Shown: one piece after another, positions 41,722 through 50,759 of the stretch
How the letters are laid out: each line of letters starts with the position of its first letter
Position numbering within the stretch: position 1 is the stretch's first letter
DNA from: Amycolatopsis acidiphila
GTDB lineage: Bacteria > Actinomycetota > Actinomycetes > Mycobacteriales > Pseudonocardiaceae
NCBI RefSeq assembly: GCF_021391495.1
Contig: NZ_CP090063.1
Coordinates: 2,728,001 to 2,792,000 of the forward strand
Direction of reading: 5' to 3'
Length of the DNA stretch: 64,000 bases
Program-made: the position numbers and the translations under genes
Notes under the pieces: model-generated
What the model saw: only the letters and a program-made list of their open reading frames with translations
What the model was told of the DNA's origin: nothing
The model's database searches: none

Positions 41722-42725
41722 GACCGGCCTCCTGTCCTGCGGCCACGTGCCGCGCGGATGCGGGCGGCGAGGGCGGGGATGACCACCGCGCCGACCATGA
41801 GCAGGCCGGTGACCATGTACTGCACCGCGGTCTCGGCGTCGTCGAGGGTCATCCAGCTGGTCAGGATCGTGACGAGGACCAGCGCGAGCAGCACCCCCGC
41901 GAACGAGCCGCGCCCACCGTACATGCTGACCCCGCCGATCAGCACGATGCCGATCACCACCAGCTCCAGGCCGGTGCCGTTGGTCGCGCGCACCGTGCTG
42001 ATGTAGCCGCTGTAGGCGATGCCCGCGACCCCGGCGACCGTCCCGGAAAACAGGAACAGGCCGCGCTTGATCCGGCGGACCGCCAGCCCGGAGAAGCGGG
42101 CGACCTCCGCGCTGCTGCCGATCGCGAGCACCTTGCGGCCGATCGCACCGCGGTGCAGCAGCACGGCGGCCACCACGGCCAGCACGAGGAACACGAGGAA
42201 CCCGTAGGGCACGAGGGTGCCGGGCACGGTGTCCTGTGCGAACGAGGTGAGCGCGTGCGGCAGGTCGCTGATGCCCTCGTTGCCCAGCAGGATGTACGCG
42301 CAGCCCCGGTAGAGGCCGAGCGTGCCGATGGTGACGATGAGCGAGGGCAACCCGATGTCGACCACGAGCAGCCCGTTGACCAGGCCCGCGACCGCGCCGG
42401 CCAGTACGCCGAGGATGATCGCGAACCAGGCGGGCAGTCCGGCGCGCAGCGTCAGGCCGAAGATCGCGGCCGACAGCCCGAAGATCGAGGCGACGGACAA
42501 GTCGATCTCCCCGGCGACCATGAGCCACGCCATCGGGACCACCATCAGGCACAGGCCGAGCGCGCCGATCGCGGTGATGGCGAAGTTGTCCGCCGTGGCG
42601 AAGTACGGGTTGGTCACGGACGCCAGCACGAACGCCAGGACGACCAGCGCGGCGAGCATCAGCTCCCACGGGCCGAGCCAGGCCGGCAGGCGGAGGTTTC
42701 GGGACGGGGTGGTGGAATCGGTCAT
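41718..42725 (-). CDS. sugar ABC importer permease (RbsC class)
   Basis: A 335-residue membrane protein with about nine to ten helices. VAGEIDLSVASIFGLSA and VIGIVLIGGVSMYGGRGSFAG are the conserved RbsC-family segments. It overlaps both neighbours by 4 bases and forms a heterodimer with the other permease, as in rhamnose and AI-2 importers. Confidence 0.94.
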   Translation of the reverse strand: MTDSTTPSRNLRLPAWLGPWELMLAALVVLAFVLASVTNPYFATADNFAITAIGALGLCLMVVPMAWLMVAGEIDLSVASIFGLSAAIFGLTLRAGLPAWFAIILGVLAGAVAGLVNGLLVVDIGLPSLIVTIGTLGLYRGCAYILLGNEGISDLPHALTSFAQDTVPGTLVPYGFLVFLVLAVVAAVLLHRGAIGRKVLAIGSSAEVARFSGLAVRRIKRGLFLFSGTVAGVAGIAYSGYISTVRATNGTGLELVVIGIVLIGGVSMYGGRGSFAGVLLALVLVTILTSWMTLDDAETAVQYMVTGLLMVGAVVIPALAARIRAARGRRTGGRS

Positions 42726-43738
42726 GCTGCCCTCCCTCGGGCGGCGAGGCGCCGGCGCAGGACCAGGTCGAGGGTGATCGCGACGATGATCACCAGGCCC
42801 TGGATCGCCTGCAGCCAGAACGGGGACACGTCGAGCAGCGCCAGCCCGATGCCGATCACGGTGAGCACCGCGGCGCCGAGGACGACGCCGGGGATCGAGC
42901 CGGCGCCGCCGGTGATGCTGACCCCGCCGATCACGACCGCGGCGAGGACGACGAGCTCGTAGCCGTTGGCGGCCGAGGAGTCCACGGTGCCGTACCGGGC
43001 GCCCCAGAGCACGCCCGCGATCCCGCACAGCAGGCCCGTCACGGCGTACGCGCCGAACACGAGCTTCCCGGCCTTGATGCCCATCCGCTCGGCGGAGTCC
43101 GGCCCGCTGCCGGTCGCGAGCAGCGCCCGGCCGGTCAGCGTGTGCCGGACCACCAGGTGCGCGGCCACCACGATGACCGCCGCGTAGACGAACATGCCCG
43201 GGATGCCGGCGACCGACCACGACGCGAGCGCGGTATAGGACGGCGGCATGTTCTGCGCGGTGATCTGCTGGCTGCCCGCCAGGGCCGAGTCGGCCCCGCG
43301 GAAGACGTAGAGCGTGCCGAGCGTGACCATGATCGACGGCACCTTGAGTGTGGCGACGAGCGCCCCGTTGATCGCGCCGAGCACGAGCCCGAGCAGCAGC
43401 GCGACCGCGATCGGCACGACGAGGGGGAGCCCGGGGTGTGCGGCGATGACGGCCGCCGCGGCATAGGCGGTCAGACCGACGGTGGAACCGACGGACACGT
43501 CGATGTTGCGGGTGAACAGCACCAGTGCCTGCCCGGCCGCGACGATCACGACGATCGCCATGTCCGCGAGTACCTGGCGCAGCGTGTCGAGGCCGGCGAA
43601 GCGCGGCACGAGTACGGAGAACACGACCAGCAGACCGAGCAGGACTCCGGCGAGGCTCAGTTCGCGCTGCGCGAACGGGGACCGGCGGCGACGTGCGGCG
43701 GGTGGCGCGGGCGGGGGGAGTACCTCAGGCGAGTGCAT
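42722..43738 (-). CDS. sugar ABC importer permease (RbsC class)
   Basis: A 338-residue membrane protein with a Pro/Arg-rich cytosolic start and about nine to ten helices. FTRNIDVSVGSTVGLTA and VVIGGVSITGGAGSIPG are the family segments. It is a second, divergent permease of the same importer and overlaps the ATPase gene by 14 bases. Confidence 0.94.
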   Translation of the reverse strand: MHSPEVLPPPAPPAARRRRSPFAQRELSLAGVLLGLLVVFSVLVPRFAGLDTLRQVLADMAIVVIVAAGQALVLFTRNIDVSVGSTVGLTAYAAAAVIAAHPGLPLVVPIAVALLLGLVLGAINGALVATLKVPSIMVTLGTLYVFRGADSALAGSQQITAQNMPPSYTALASWSVAGIPGMFVYAAVIVVAAHLVVRHTLTGRALLATGSGPDSAERMGIKAGKLVFGAYAVTGLLCGIAGVLWGARYGTVDSSAANGYELVVLAAVVIGGVSITGGAGSIPGVVLGAAVLTVIGIGLALLDVSPFWLQAIQGLVIIVAITLDLVLRRRLAARGRAA

Positions 43739-45233
43739 GGGCCACCTGCCCTGTCATCGCACCCAGCACCTGCTCCGCGTCGAACGGGCGCCGGGCGAAC
43801 TCCGGGCCCTGCCGCCCGCGGTAGAAGGTGACGACCCGGTCGGCCACGGCGAGCAGCTCCTCGAGCTCGTTGCTGATCAGGATGATCGCGAGCCCTTTGG
43901 CCGCTTGTTCGGAGACGAGCTGGTGCACTTCGGCCTTCGCACCGACGTCGATGCCCTTCGTCGGGTCGTCGAGGATCAGGATCTCCGGGTCCGTGGCGAG
44001 CCACTTCCCGAGGACGACCTTCTGCTGGTTGCCGCCGGACAGCGCGGCCACCTGCTGGTCAGGCCCGCTGGTGCGGATCCGCAACCGGTCGATGGCGCCG
44101 GCCGCCAGCTCGGCTTCGCGGCGCGCGGACAGCAGCCCGAAGCGGCGCATCCCGTCGAGGGCGGCGAGCGGCAGGTTGAACCGGATCGAGTGGTCCAGCG
44201 CCACGCCTTCGGTGTGCCGGTCCTCCGGGACGTAGGCGATGCGCCGTGCCATCGCGTCCCGCGGCGAACGGATCGCCACCGGCCTGCCGTCGACGAGGAT
44301 CTCGCCCGAGTCGGCCGGGTCGAGCCCGAACAGCCCGCGGGCGATCTCGGTACGCCCGGCGCCGACCAGCCCCGCGAGCCCCAGGATCTCGCCGCGCCGG
44401 ACCTGCAACGAGACGTCGTGGTAGGCGTCGCGGCGGGTCAGGCCGCGCACTTCCAGCTTCACCTCGCCCAGCTCGACCTCGGCCTTGGGGAACACGTTCT
44501 CCACGGCCCGGCCGACCATGTGCCGAACCGCGCTCTCCGGAGTGAACTCGTTCGCGGGCCCGCTGATCACGGTGGTGCCGTCGCGCGAGACCGTTACCCG
44601 GTCGGCGAGCTCGAACACCTCGTTGAGCCGGTGGCCGACGAACAGCACGGCCACCCCGTCGGCCTTCAGCCGCCGCACGATGTCCATCAGCCGGTCGACC
44701 TCCCGGGCGGACAGCGCCGCGGTGGGCTCGTCGAGGATGAGCAGCCGGGTCTCACCGAGCAGTGCCTTCGCGATCTCCAGCAGCTGCTGGTCGGCACTGG
44801 ACAGCTGGTTCACCGGGGTGCGCGGGTCGAGGTGCGCGCCGAGGCGGTCGAGCGCCGTACGGGCATTGCGCTCGACCGCGGGCCAGTCGAGCAGCCGGGT
44901 GCGCCGCCGCGGCGCGGGCTGCGTGAAGATGATGTTCTCGGCCACGGTCAGGTCCGGGAACAGCACGGGATGCTGGTGCACCACGGAGATGCCCAGCGCC
45001 CGGGCGGCGCGGGGGTGGGGAATGGTCACCTCGCTCCCGCCGAGCGCGATGGTCCCCGCGTCCGGGCGGTGCACGCCCGCGAGGATGTTGACGAGGGTGC
45101 TCTTGCCGGCGCCGTTCTCGCCGAGCAACGCGTGCACCTCGCCCGGATACAGCTCCATGCTCAGCCCGCACAGGGCGGTTACGCCGCCGAAGCGCTTCGC
45201 GATCCCGGTGAGCGTCACGAGTGGTGCGGTCAT
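43725..45233 (-). CDS. sugar ABC importer ATPase, two nucleotide domains (RbsA class)
   Basis: A 502-residue tandem ATPase. The first half has Walker A GENGAGKST (38-46) and Walker B LLILDEPTAALS. The second half has LSGGNQQKVVLGKWL and LILDDPTKGIDVGAK, while its Walker A region is degenerate (GLVGAGRTE), as is usual in this class. It energises the two RbsC-class permeases. ATGA overlap with the GMC oxidoreductase gene. Confidence 0.95.
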   Translation of the reverse strand: MTAPLVTLTGIAKRFGGVTALCGLSMELYPGEVHALLGENGAGKSTLVNILAGVHRPDAGTIALGGSEVTIPHPRAARALGISVVHQHPVLFPDLTVAENIIFTQPAPRRRTRLLDWPAVERNARTALDRLGAHLDPRTPVNQLSSADQQLLEIAKALLGETRLLILDEPTAALSAREVDRLMDIVRRLKADGVAVLFVGHRLNEVFELADRVTVSRDGTTVISGPANEFTPESAVRHMVGRAVENVFPKAEVELGEVKLEVRGLTRRDAYHDVSLQVRRGEILGLAGLVGAGRTEIARGLFGLDPADSGEILVDGRPVAIRSPRDAMARRIAYVPEDRHTEGVALDHSIRFNLPLAALDGMRRFGLLSARREAELAAGAIDRLRIRTSGPDQQVAALSGGNQQKVVLGKWLATDPEILILDDPTKGIDVGAKAEVHQLVSEQAAKGLAIILISNELEELLAVADRVVTFYRGRQGPEFARRPFDAEQVLGAMTGQVAHALA

Positions 45234-46813
45234 CGCGCCTCCCCGAAGGTGGTGCCACGGGCCGCGGCCGCGAGCCGCTCCGCCGTCATGACCGTGGGCA
45301 GCATGGTGTTCCCGGCGGGCGCGACCGGGATGACGGAGGCGTCCGCGACCCGCAGGCCCTGGCAGCCGTGCACGAGGCCGGCCTCGTCGACCACGCCGTC
45401 GCGCTCGGGCGGGGCCATCCGGCAGGTACCGGTGAAGTGGTAGCCGGAGGCCGCCATGTCCTCGATCGCGGTGTCGAGCGCCGCGTCGTCGGCGATCGTC
45501 CTGTCGTCGATCCCCGTCGGCTCGTGCAGCAGGCCGGCCAGCGGGTCGCTGGTGATCACCTGCCAGCCGAGCCGGACGATCTCGCGCATGGCGTCACGGT
45601 CCACCTGCTCGCCGAGGTAGTTCGGCCGCACGCGGGGGAGCTCGGCCGGGTCGAGGGACCTGATGTGTACCGTGCCGGTCGCGCGGGGTTTGTTGAGCAC
45701 ACAGCCGATTCCGGCGACGTGGGTCACGTCCGCGCTGCCCTTGCCCGCCAGGCCGCGGGCGCCCTCCCCGGTGGTGGCGACGTTGAGATAGGCGAACATG
45801 GTCAGCTGTGCGTCGAGCGATCCGGGCTGGACGGTCGTCGAGGTGCGGACGGCGGTCTGCAGGCTGAAGTCCTCCGGCGACCACGCGCCCTCCCGCGGGG
45901 GAGCGACGAGCGGGACGGAGAAGTGGTCGCCGAGATGGTGCCCGGCCGGAAGTTCGGCGACCGTGGGCACGCCGAGCCGCGCCAGCACGTCCCGCGGCCC
46001 GATGCCGGACCGTTGGAGCAGCGCTGGGCTCTGGATCGCTCCCGCGCACAGGATCACCTCGCCCGCGCCGACGCGGGTCCCGTCGGCGAGGTCGACGCCG
46101 GTCACCCGGGTGCCGTCGAACGTGATGCGCCGGACCAGGACCTCGCCGCGCACAGTCAGGTTGGGCCGGGTGCGGGCGGGCGCGAGGTGGGTCAGCGCGG
46201 TGGACAGCCGCAGGGTGCCGCGCCGGTTCATCGGCACCGGCCCGACCCCTTCGGCGTCCGGCGCGTTGAAGTCGCACACGTCGTCGATGCCGAGCTTGCG
46301 GCAGGTCTGGACGAACGCGGCCTGCAGCGGACCGTACTCGTCCTCGTGGGCGCGCACGAGCGGAAACGGACCGGCACGGCCGTGGATGTCGTCGCCGGGT
46401 GCCGCGTCGTCCTCCAGCGCCCGGTACGCGGCGAGGACGTGTGGCCAGTCCCAGCGCGGGTTGCCCAGCGCGGCCCACTCGCGGTAGTCCGCGGTAGCGC
46501 CGCGCAGCGAGATCATGCCGTTGATCGCCGAGGCGCCCCCGACGAGACGGGCCTGTGGCACCGAGATCCGGACGTCGCCGTGTCCTTCGGCGGTCAGTGC
46601 CCAGTCGTGGCGCGGGTCGACTTCGGGGGCGTGCCCGCGCATGGGCACGTACCGGCCGTCGCGGACCGCGCCCGGGATCGCTTCCTCGACGGGGTAGTCG
46701 GGACCGGCCTCCAGCAGCAGGACCGTCCGGTCCGGATCCTCGCTCAGCCGGGCCGCGATGACGCAACCGGCTGTTCCACCTCCGACGACTACGACGTTGT
46801 AGTGCTCGGTCAC
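45230..46813 (-). CDS. GMC-family FAD oxidoreductase (choline dehydrogenase-like)
   Basis: A 527-residue flavoprotein. VVVVGGGTAGCVIAARL near 8-24 binds FAD, RLVGGASAINGMISLRG is the first GMC signature, GAIQSPALLQRSGIGP the second, and YHFTGTCRMA near the C terminus holds the catalytic His. It has no signal peptide, so it is cytosolic. It would oxidise an alcohol of the imported compound, perhaps a sugar hydroxyl. It sits between the importer ATPase and a TIM-barrel gene. It is closer in style to BetA-type enzymes than to pyranose oxidases. Confidence 0.93.
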   Translation of the reverse strand: MTEHYNVVVVGGGTAGCVIAARLSEDPDRTVLLLEAGPDYPVEEAIPGAVRDGRYVPMRGHAPEVDPRHDWALTAEGHGDVRISVPQARLVGGASAINGMISLRGATADYREWAALGNPRWDWPHVLAAYRALEDDAAPGDDIHGRAGPFPLVRAHEDEYGPLQAAFVQTCRKLGIDDVCDFNAPDAEGVGPVPMNRRGTLRLSTALTHLAPARTRPNLTVRGEVLVRRITFDGTRVTGVDLADGTRVGAGEVILCAGAIQSPALLQRSGIGPRDVLARLGVPTVAELPAGHHLGDHFSVPLVAPPREGAWSPEDFSLQTAVRTSTTVQPGSLDAQLTMFAYLNVATTGEGARGLAGKGSADVTHVAGIGCVLNKPRATGTVHIRSLDPAELPRVRPNYLGEQVDRDAMREIVRLGWQVITSDPLAGLLHEPTGIDDRTIADDAALDTAIEDMAASGYHFTGTCRMAPPERDGVVDEAGLVHGCQGLRVADASVIPVAPAGNTMLPTVMTAERLAAAARGTTFGEAR

Positions 46814-46823
46814 GGGCTTCTCC

Positions 46824-47744
46824 TCAGGCTATGAGCAGGGGGCGGAGCGTGCGGTGGGCGACCTCCAGGCCCGTGCGGACCTTGTCCTCGGTGCCGCCCC
46901 AGACGGGGTCTTCGTGCTCGACGGACAGCACGCCGTCGAAGCCGCCTTCGTAGAGGGTGTCGACCACGGCCCGCCAGTCGACCTCACCGAGGCCGGGCAC
47001 CCGGTAGCGCCACCAGCCGACGTCGAACGGGTCGGTGCGGCCAATGGCCTTGCCGGGCCAGCCGTAGCGGTGCCGGCGCTCGGGGAACAGCTGGATGTCC
47101 TTGGCCTGCGCGTGCGGGATCTTCTCGACGTAGGGCCGCAACGCGGTCACCGGGTCGATGCCCATCCACATCAGGTGGCTCGGGTCGTAGTTGAGGTAGA
47201 GGCCGAGGGAGAACATCCACTCCCACAGCTCCGGCGAGTAGGCCAGGTTGCCCGGATACCCGTCGGGGTGCCAGCCCTCCATCACGCAGTTCTCGACGAT
47301 GAGCTTGACGCCCAGCTCACCCGCGCGGTCCACCAGCGGGGCGAACACCTGCTCGGCATCCTCGAGGTTCTCGGCCACCGTCCTGCCCGGATGGCGGCCG
47401 ACGAACGTGCCGACCGTGGGGCAGCCCAGCCTGGCAGCGGCCTCGACGCAGGCCAGCACGTGCTCGTTGATCGCTTTCCGCTCGTCCGGGTCCGGATGCA
47501 GGTTGTTGTCGTAGAAAGCCAGCGACGACAACGTGAGCCCGTACCGGTCGAACAGCGTGCGGGTCTCGTCGGCCGCACGCTCGCTCAGGTTCGCGACATC
47601 GAGATGGGTGGCGGTGAACGGGCGGTCGCCGAGGTCGGGCCACGCGGCCACCTCGAGGGCCTCGTAACCGTGTGCCGCGGCCCATTCCGCGATCTCGGCC
47701 AGCGGCCGCGCGGGCAGGCAGGCGGTGAGGAAGCCGAGCTTCAT
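46824..47744 (-). CDS. sugar isomerase/epimerase-like TIM barrel
   Basis: A 306-residue AP-endonuclease-2-type barrel. Metal-site segments are LIVENCVMEGW, LNYDPSHLMWMG, HAQAKDIQLFPE and LSVEHEDPVW. The long insertion around HRYGWPGKAIGRTDP resembles enzymes of inositol or hexulose metabolism, but I cannot name the reaction. It overlaps the upstream dehydrogenase gene (ATGA) and is followed by the GMC gene after 10 bases. Confidence 0.87.
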   Translation of the reverse strand: MKLGFLTACLPARPLAEIAEWAAAHGYEALEVAAWPDLGDRPFTATHLDVANLSERAADETRTLFDRYGLTLSSLAFYDNNLHPDPDERKAINEHVLACVEAAARLGCPTVGTFVGRHPGRTVAENLEDAEQVFAPLVDRAGELGVKLIVENCVMEGWHPDGYPGNLAYSPELWEWMFSLGLYLNYDPSHLMWMGIDPVTALRPYVEKIPHAQAKDIQLFPERRHRYGWPGKAIGRTDPFDVGWWRYRVPGLGEVDWRAVVDTLYEGGFDGVLSVEHEDPVWGGTEDKVRTGLEVAHRTLRPLLIA

Positions 47745-48787
47745 GACGTGGGAACCTCCACCCAGGCCGAGGATGTGCTGGACGCGACGACCGCGTGGGT
47801 GAGCGCGGCCGCCCGGACGCCGTCGGCGAAGGTGGGCAGGCCGTCCGGGACGTCACCGGAGAGGGCCCGGTAGGTGTCGGAGACGAAGGCGTTGAAGCAG
47901 TCCTGGTAGCCCTGCGGGTGGCCCGGCGGCAGGGTGGAGTACCGGGCGGCGGCCGGCGACATCGTGGCGGAGCCACGGTCGAGCACGGTGTTCGCGCCCA
48001 ATCCACCGATGTGCAGCTGCTCGGGGTGCTCCTGGTCGAAGCCGTACGACGCGCGGGTGCCGTCGAGTGAGAAGCGCAGGGAGTTACGCCGTCCGATCGC
48101 GGTCTGGCTCACCACGACCGCGCCGGCCGCGCCCGCCGTCGTCTCGAACTGCACCGTCGTGGCGGTGCCCCCGCCGGTGGTCCGTGCGCACAGGCGGGCC
48201 ATCCGGTGGCCGGTGACGAACTCCACGAGGTCGCACCAGTGCACCCCGATGTCGGCGAACGCGCGATGGGGCCCGCCCTCGGCCGGATCCCCGCGCCAGC
48301 CCGCGCTCGCGCCGCCGGCCTGCCAGTCCTGCAGGTAGGCGCCGTGCAGCAGGCTCAGCTCGCCCGCCTCCCCGGCCGCGACCCGGGCCCGGGCCTCCCG
48401 GACCGCGGGGTAGAACCGGTAGACGAACGGCACTGTCGCGATCCGGTCGCCGGCTTCGGCGGCGAGTGCCACGGCGTCCGCGAGGGAGGTCGCCAGTGGT
48501 TTCTCGCACACGACCGCCTTGCCCGCGGCGAGTGCGTGGCGGGCCAGCGGCACGTGCAGCGAGTTGGGGGTGCAGATGTGCACGACGTCGACGTCGTCGG
48601 AATCGATGAGCTCTTCGGCGCCGGTGGCCGGTGCCGTGGCACCGAGCCGCGTCGCGGCCGCCGCGGATCTGTCCGGAGTGGACGCCGCGACCCTGGTCAC
48701 GGTTCCCCCGGCCACGCGGACGGCCTGAGCGTGCACCGCACCGATGAACCCCGCGCCGATGATTCCGGCTCGCAACTGATCCGCCAT
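47741..48787 (-). CDS. Gfo/Idh/MocA family dehydrogenase
   Basis: A 348-residue NAD(P)-dependent sugar or inositol dehydrogenase-like protein. IIGAGFIGAVHAQAV forms the Rossmann site, CEKPLATSLADA carries the conserved Lys of the EKP motif, and DIGVHWCDLVEFVTGH contains the catalytic Asp/His pair. ATG at 48787 is used (TGATG overlap with the upstream gene); GTG at 48790 is an alternative. Such enzymes oxidise a ring hydroxyl of a sugar, glycoside or inositol. Confidence 0.93.
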   Translation of the reverse strand: MADQLRAGIIGAGFIGAVHAQAVRVAGGTVTRVAASTPDRSAAAATRLGATAPATGAEELIDSDDVDVVHICTPNSLHVPLARHALAAGKAVVCEKPLATSLADAVALAAEAGDRIATVPFVYRFYPAVREARARVAAGEAGELSLLHGAYLQDWQAGGASAGWRGDPAEGGPHRAFADIGVHWCDLVEFVTGHRMARLCARTTGGGTATTVQFETTAGAAGAVVVSQTAIGRRNSLRFSLDGTRASYGFDQEHPEQLHIGGLGANTVLDRGSATMSPAAARYSTLPPGHPQGYQDCFNAFVSDTYRALSGDVPDGLPTFADGVRAAALTHAVVASSTSSAWVEVPTS

Positions 48788-49677
48788 CACTTCTTCCCCG
48801 CCGGCCCGTCAGGCCGGCTGTCGTCGGGGCCCTCGCGGGCCGGTGTCCCGGGGCCGACGGTCGCCGCCCCGAGTCGTTCGTCCAGATAGGACATGCTGAG
48901 CTGGGCGGCCTCCGCCGGGTCGCCGTCGTAGTGGTCGAGTTCCACGAGCAGCCACCCGTCGTAGCCGATCTCGCGCAGCGCGGCCAACACGTCGCCGAAG
49001 TCGACGTCGCCCTGCCCGAGCGGCAGGAACCGGCCGTCGCGCACGTCCTTGAGGTGCACGTGCCGGACGCGGTCACGGTGCGCGCGGATGAGCTCGGCCG
49101 GATCTCCGCCACCCGCGGCGAGGTGCGCGGTGTCGGGGCAGAAGCCGATGCGGGAGCGGCCGAACAGCCGGTGTACCTCGTCCGGGCTTTCGACGATCGT
49201 GGTGAGGTGCGGGTGATAGCAGGCTGTCAGCCCGTGGTCCTCGGCGAGGCCGGCGACGGTGTCGAGTGCTTCGCCGAGGCGGTCGTAGTCGCTGTCGGGG
49301 GTGCCCGCGGCCCGGCGCGCACCACCGCCCACGACGAGGTGCTCGGCGCCGAACGTCGCGGCGAGCTCCGCCGTCCGGCGTACCCGGTGCAGCTCGTCGG
49401 GCAGGAGCTCCGAGTAGACGAAGTTCGCTCCCGTGTAGACGCTCACGAGCGTGAGGCCGGTCTCGGCGAGCAGGTCCCGCAAGCGCTGCGGTTCGGCGGC
49501 GAAGTCGGCGAGGTTGCCGTCGAACAGTTCCACGCCGTCGTAGCCGGCGGCGGCGATGTCCCGCAGCGCGCGGGCCATGGAGCCCGGGACGCGGTAGACG
49601 AGGTCCTTGACGCTCGTGACCCCCGTCGGGTCGCCCGTCACGCCGCCCCAGGTGATCGTGTGGTAGCCGAGCCGCAT
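48787..49677 (-). CDS. sugar isomerase/dehydratase-like TIM barrel (IolE style)
   Basis: A 296-residue AP-endonuclease-2-type barrel beginning MRLGYHTITWGG, as in inosose dehydratases. Metal-site segments are LTACYHPHLTTIVE, FCPDTAHLAAGGGD, VRHVHLKDVRDGR and LLVELDHYDGD. An IolE-like dehydration of a keto-cyclitol is possible but unproven. ATG at 49677 with GGAGGGG upstream. It is the first gene of the operon running to 38144, behind a promoter overlapped by a LacI-type palindrome. Confidence 0.88.
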   Translation of the reverse strand: MRLGYHTITWGGVTGDPTGVTSVKDLVYRVPGSMARALRDIAAAGYDGVELFDGNLADFAAEPQRLRDLLAETGLTLVSVYTGANFVYSELLPDELHRVRRTAELAATFGAEHLVVGGGARRAAGTPDSDYDRLGEALDTVAGLAEDHGLTACYHPHLTTIVESPDEVHRLFGRSRIGFCPDTAHLAAGGGDPAELIRAHRDRVRHVHLKDVRDGRFLPLGQGDVDFGDVLAALREIGYDGWLLVELDHYDGDPAEAAQLSMSYLDERLGAATVGPGTPAREGPDDSRPDGPAGKK

Positions 49678-49692
49678 CGCGCCCCTCCGCCG

Positions 49693-49715
49693 GAAAACCG
49701 CTTTCGGTGATTATG
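49693..49715 (-). promoter_or_regulatory. promoter -10 box with LacI-type operator
   Basis: On the minus strand CATAAT (49710-49715) is a likely -10 box. Just downstream, at 49693-49705, stands GAAAGCGGTTTTC, a palindrome of the GAAA-N-CG-N-TTTC kind bound by LacI-family repressors; it overlaps the expected transcription start of the gene at 49677. No LacI-family gene lies in the window. Confidence 0.55.
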
Positions 49716-49887
49716 TGCAAGGTATTGCGTGCCACGTACAAAAGTCAAGGTGGAAGGAGCAGATGCCGGGAGTCCTTGCGCGGGGTCCTTTCCGCCGGGG
49801 TCTGCGGCAGGACATCTGCGCTACCGGTCGCCTCGCGGTGCGTGGCGACGGTGAGGTTGCCGCGGACCCGTATGACCAGCGCGGCGG
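49716..49887. other. intergenic region between two sugar operons
   Basis: About 170 bases between the end of one operon and the promoter of the next. It contains the upstream promoter part of the gene at 49677 and otherwise GC-rich sequence in which I recognise no gene or terminator. Confidence 0.5.
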
Positions 49888-50748
49888 CTATCCGTCGACC
49901 CCGGCCCGCCGCAGGCAGTCCCGGACGTACCGGTCGGACGCAGCCAGCTGCGAGGTCACCTTCTCCAGGGACCAGCCGCCGGTGCCGTGGCACTTCAGGC
50001 TCGCCGGCCCGCGGTAGCCCAGCCGCCGCAGGGTGGCGAGCGCGACGCTGTGGTCAAGGGTCCCGTCCGGGCGCGGCAGCTGCCGCTCGCCCGGCCCGAA
50101 GTTCAGCCCGTCGACCCCGCGGCGGTAGTCACGGTCGATGTCCCAGATGTAGTAGTAGAGCAGCTTCTTGCGCTCGGCGAGGAAGGTGAGCACCTCGCTG
50201 ATCGTCTCTTGCATGACCCACAGATGCGACGGCGCGACGCACACTCCCAGGTTCGGATGGTCGAGCTCGGTCACCAGTCGCTTGATCTGTGCGAAGCTGT
50301 CGACCCCTTCGTCCCAGCGCTGTTCCTCGCCCGCGCCGGACTCGAAGTCCGCGTTGAACGGGACGGTCAGGTGGTTCTCCACCGCGATGCGGATTCCCTT
50401 GGCGGCGGCGGCCTCCACCAGCGGCGGCAGGAACGAGCCGACGAAGTCGGGAAAGTTCGCTTCGCAGTCGAACACGACCGTGTCGATCCCCAGCTCCGCC
50501 GCGAGCTCGATGCGCTCGGCGATCTCCTGCTGGTCCTTGCCGTAGGTGGTGAGCCCGCACGGCCTGATGCCGTGGGTTTCCAGCGTCTTCCGGATCGCGC
50601 CGACGTCGTCGCCGGGGTTCACGTGGTGGGCGAGGGGAGCGGCCGAGGACCACAGGTTGACCTCGTCGAACCCCAGCCGGGCCAGCTCGCGTAGCGCGAC
50701 GTCCAGCGGGAAGTCGTGGTACGGCAGGATTTCCGCGGTGTAACGCAT
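49888..50748 (-). CDS. sugar isomerase/epimerase-like TIM barrel
   Basis: A 286-residue AP-endonuclease-2-type barrel. Metal-site segments include IAVENHLTVPFNADFES, GVCVAPSHLWVMQET and SLKCHGTGGWS. The last differs from the usual VE ending, so the metal site may be modified. The start is the ATG at 50748 with AGAGG upstream; the longer frame lies over the alcohol dehydrogenase gene. It is the last gene of the operon headed by the binding protein at 55019. Confidence 0.85.
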   Translation of the reverse strand: MRYTAEILPYHDFPLDVALRELARLGFDEVNLWSSAAPLAHHVNPGDDVGAIRKTLETHGIRPCGLTTYGKDQQEIAERIELAAELGIDTVVFDCEANFPDFVGSFLPPLVEAAAAKGIRIAVENHLTVPFNADFESGAGEEQRWDEGVDSFAQIKRLVTELDHPNLGVCVAPSHLWVMQETISEVLTFLAERKKLLYYYIWDIDRDYRRGVDGLNFGPGERQLPRPDGTLDHSVALATLRRLGYRGPASLKCHGTGGWSLEKVTSQLAASDRYVRDCLRRAGVDG

Positions 50749-50759
50749 GTCGTTGCCTC

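Noticed and set aside
45230..49677. Direct assignment as a known C-glycoside deglycosylation cluster
   Set aside because: The GMC protein looks BetA-like, and the small beta-sandwich partner that normally forms the complex with the TIM-barrel lyase is not encoded nearby. Only a general relation is proposed.
48787..49677. Naming this gene iolE (inosose dehydratase)
   Set aside because: The start of the protein is similar, but IolB, IolC, IolD and IolJ genes are absent, so the specific role is not supported.
49745..49993. Small minus-strand open frame in the gap between sugar operons as a regulator remnant
   Set aside because: The deduced sequence shows no helix-turn-helix pattern and has no ribosome site.
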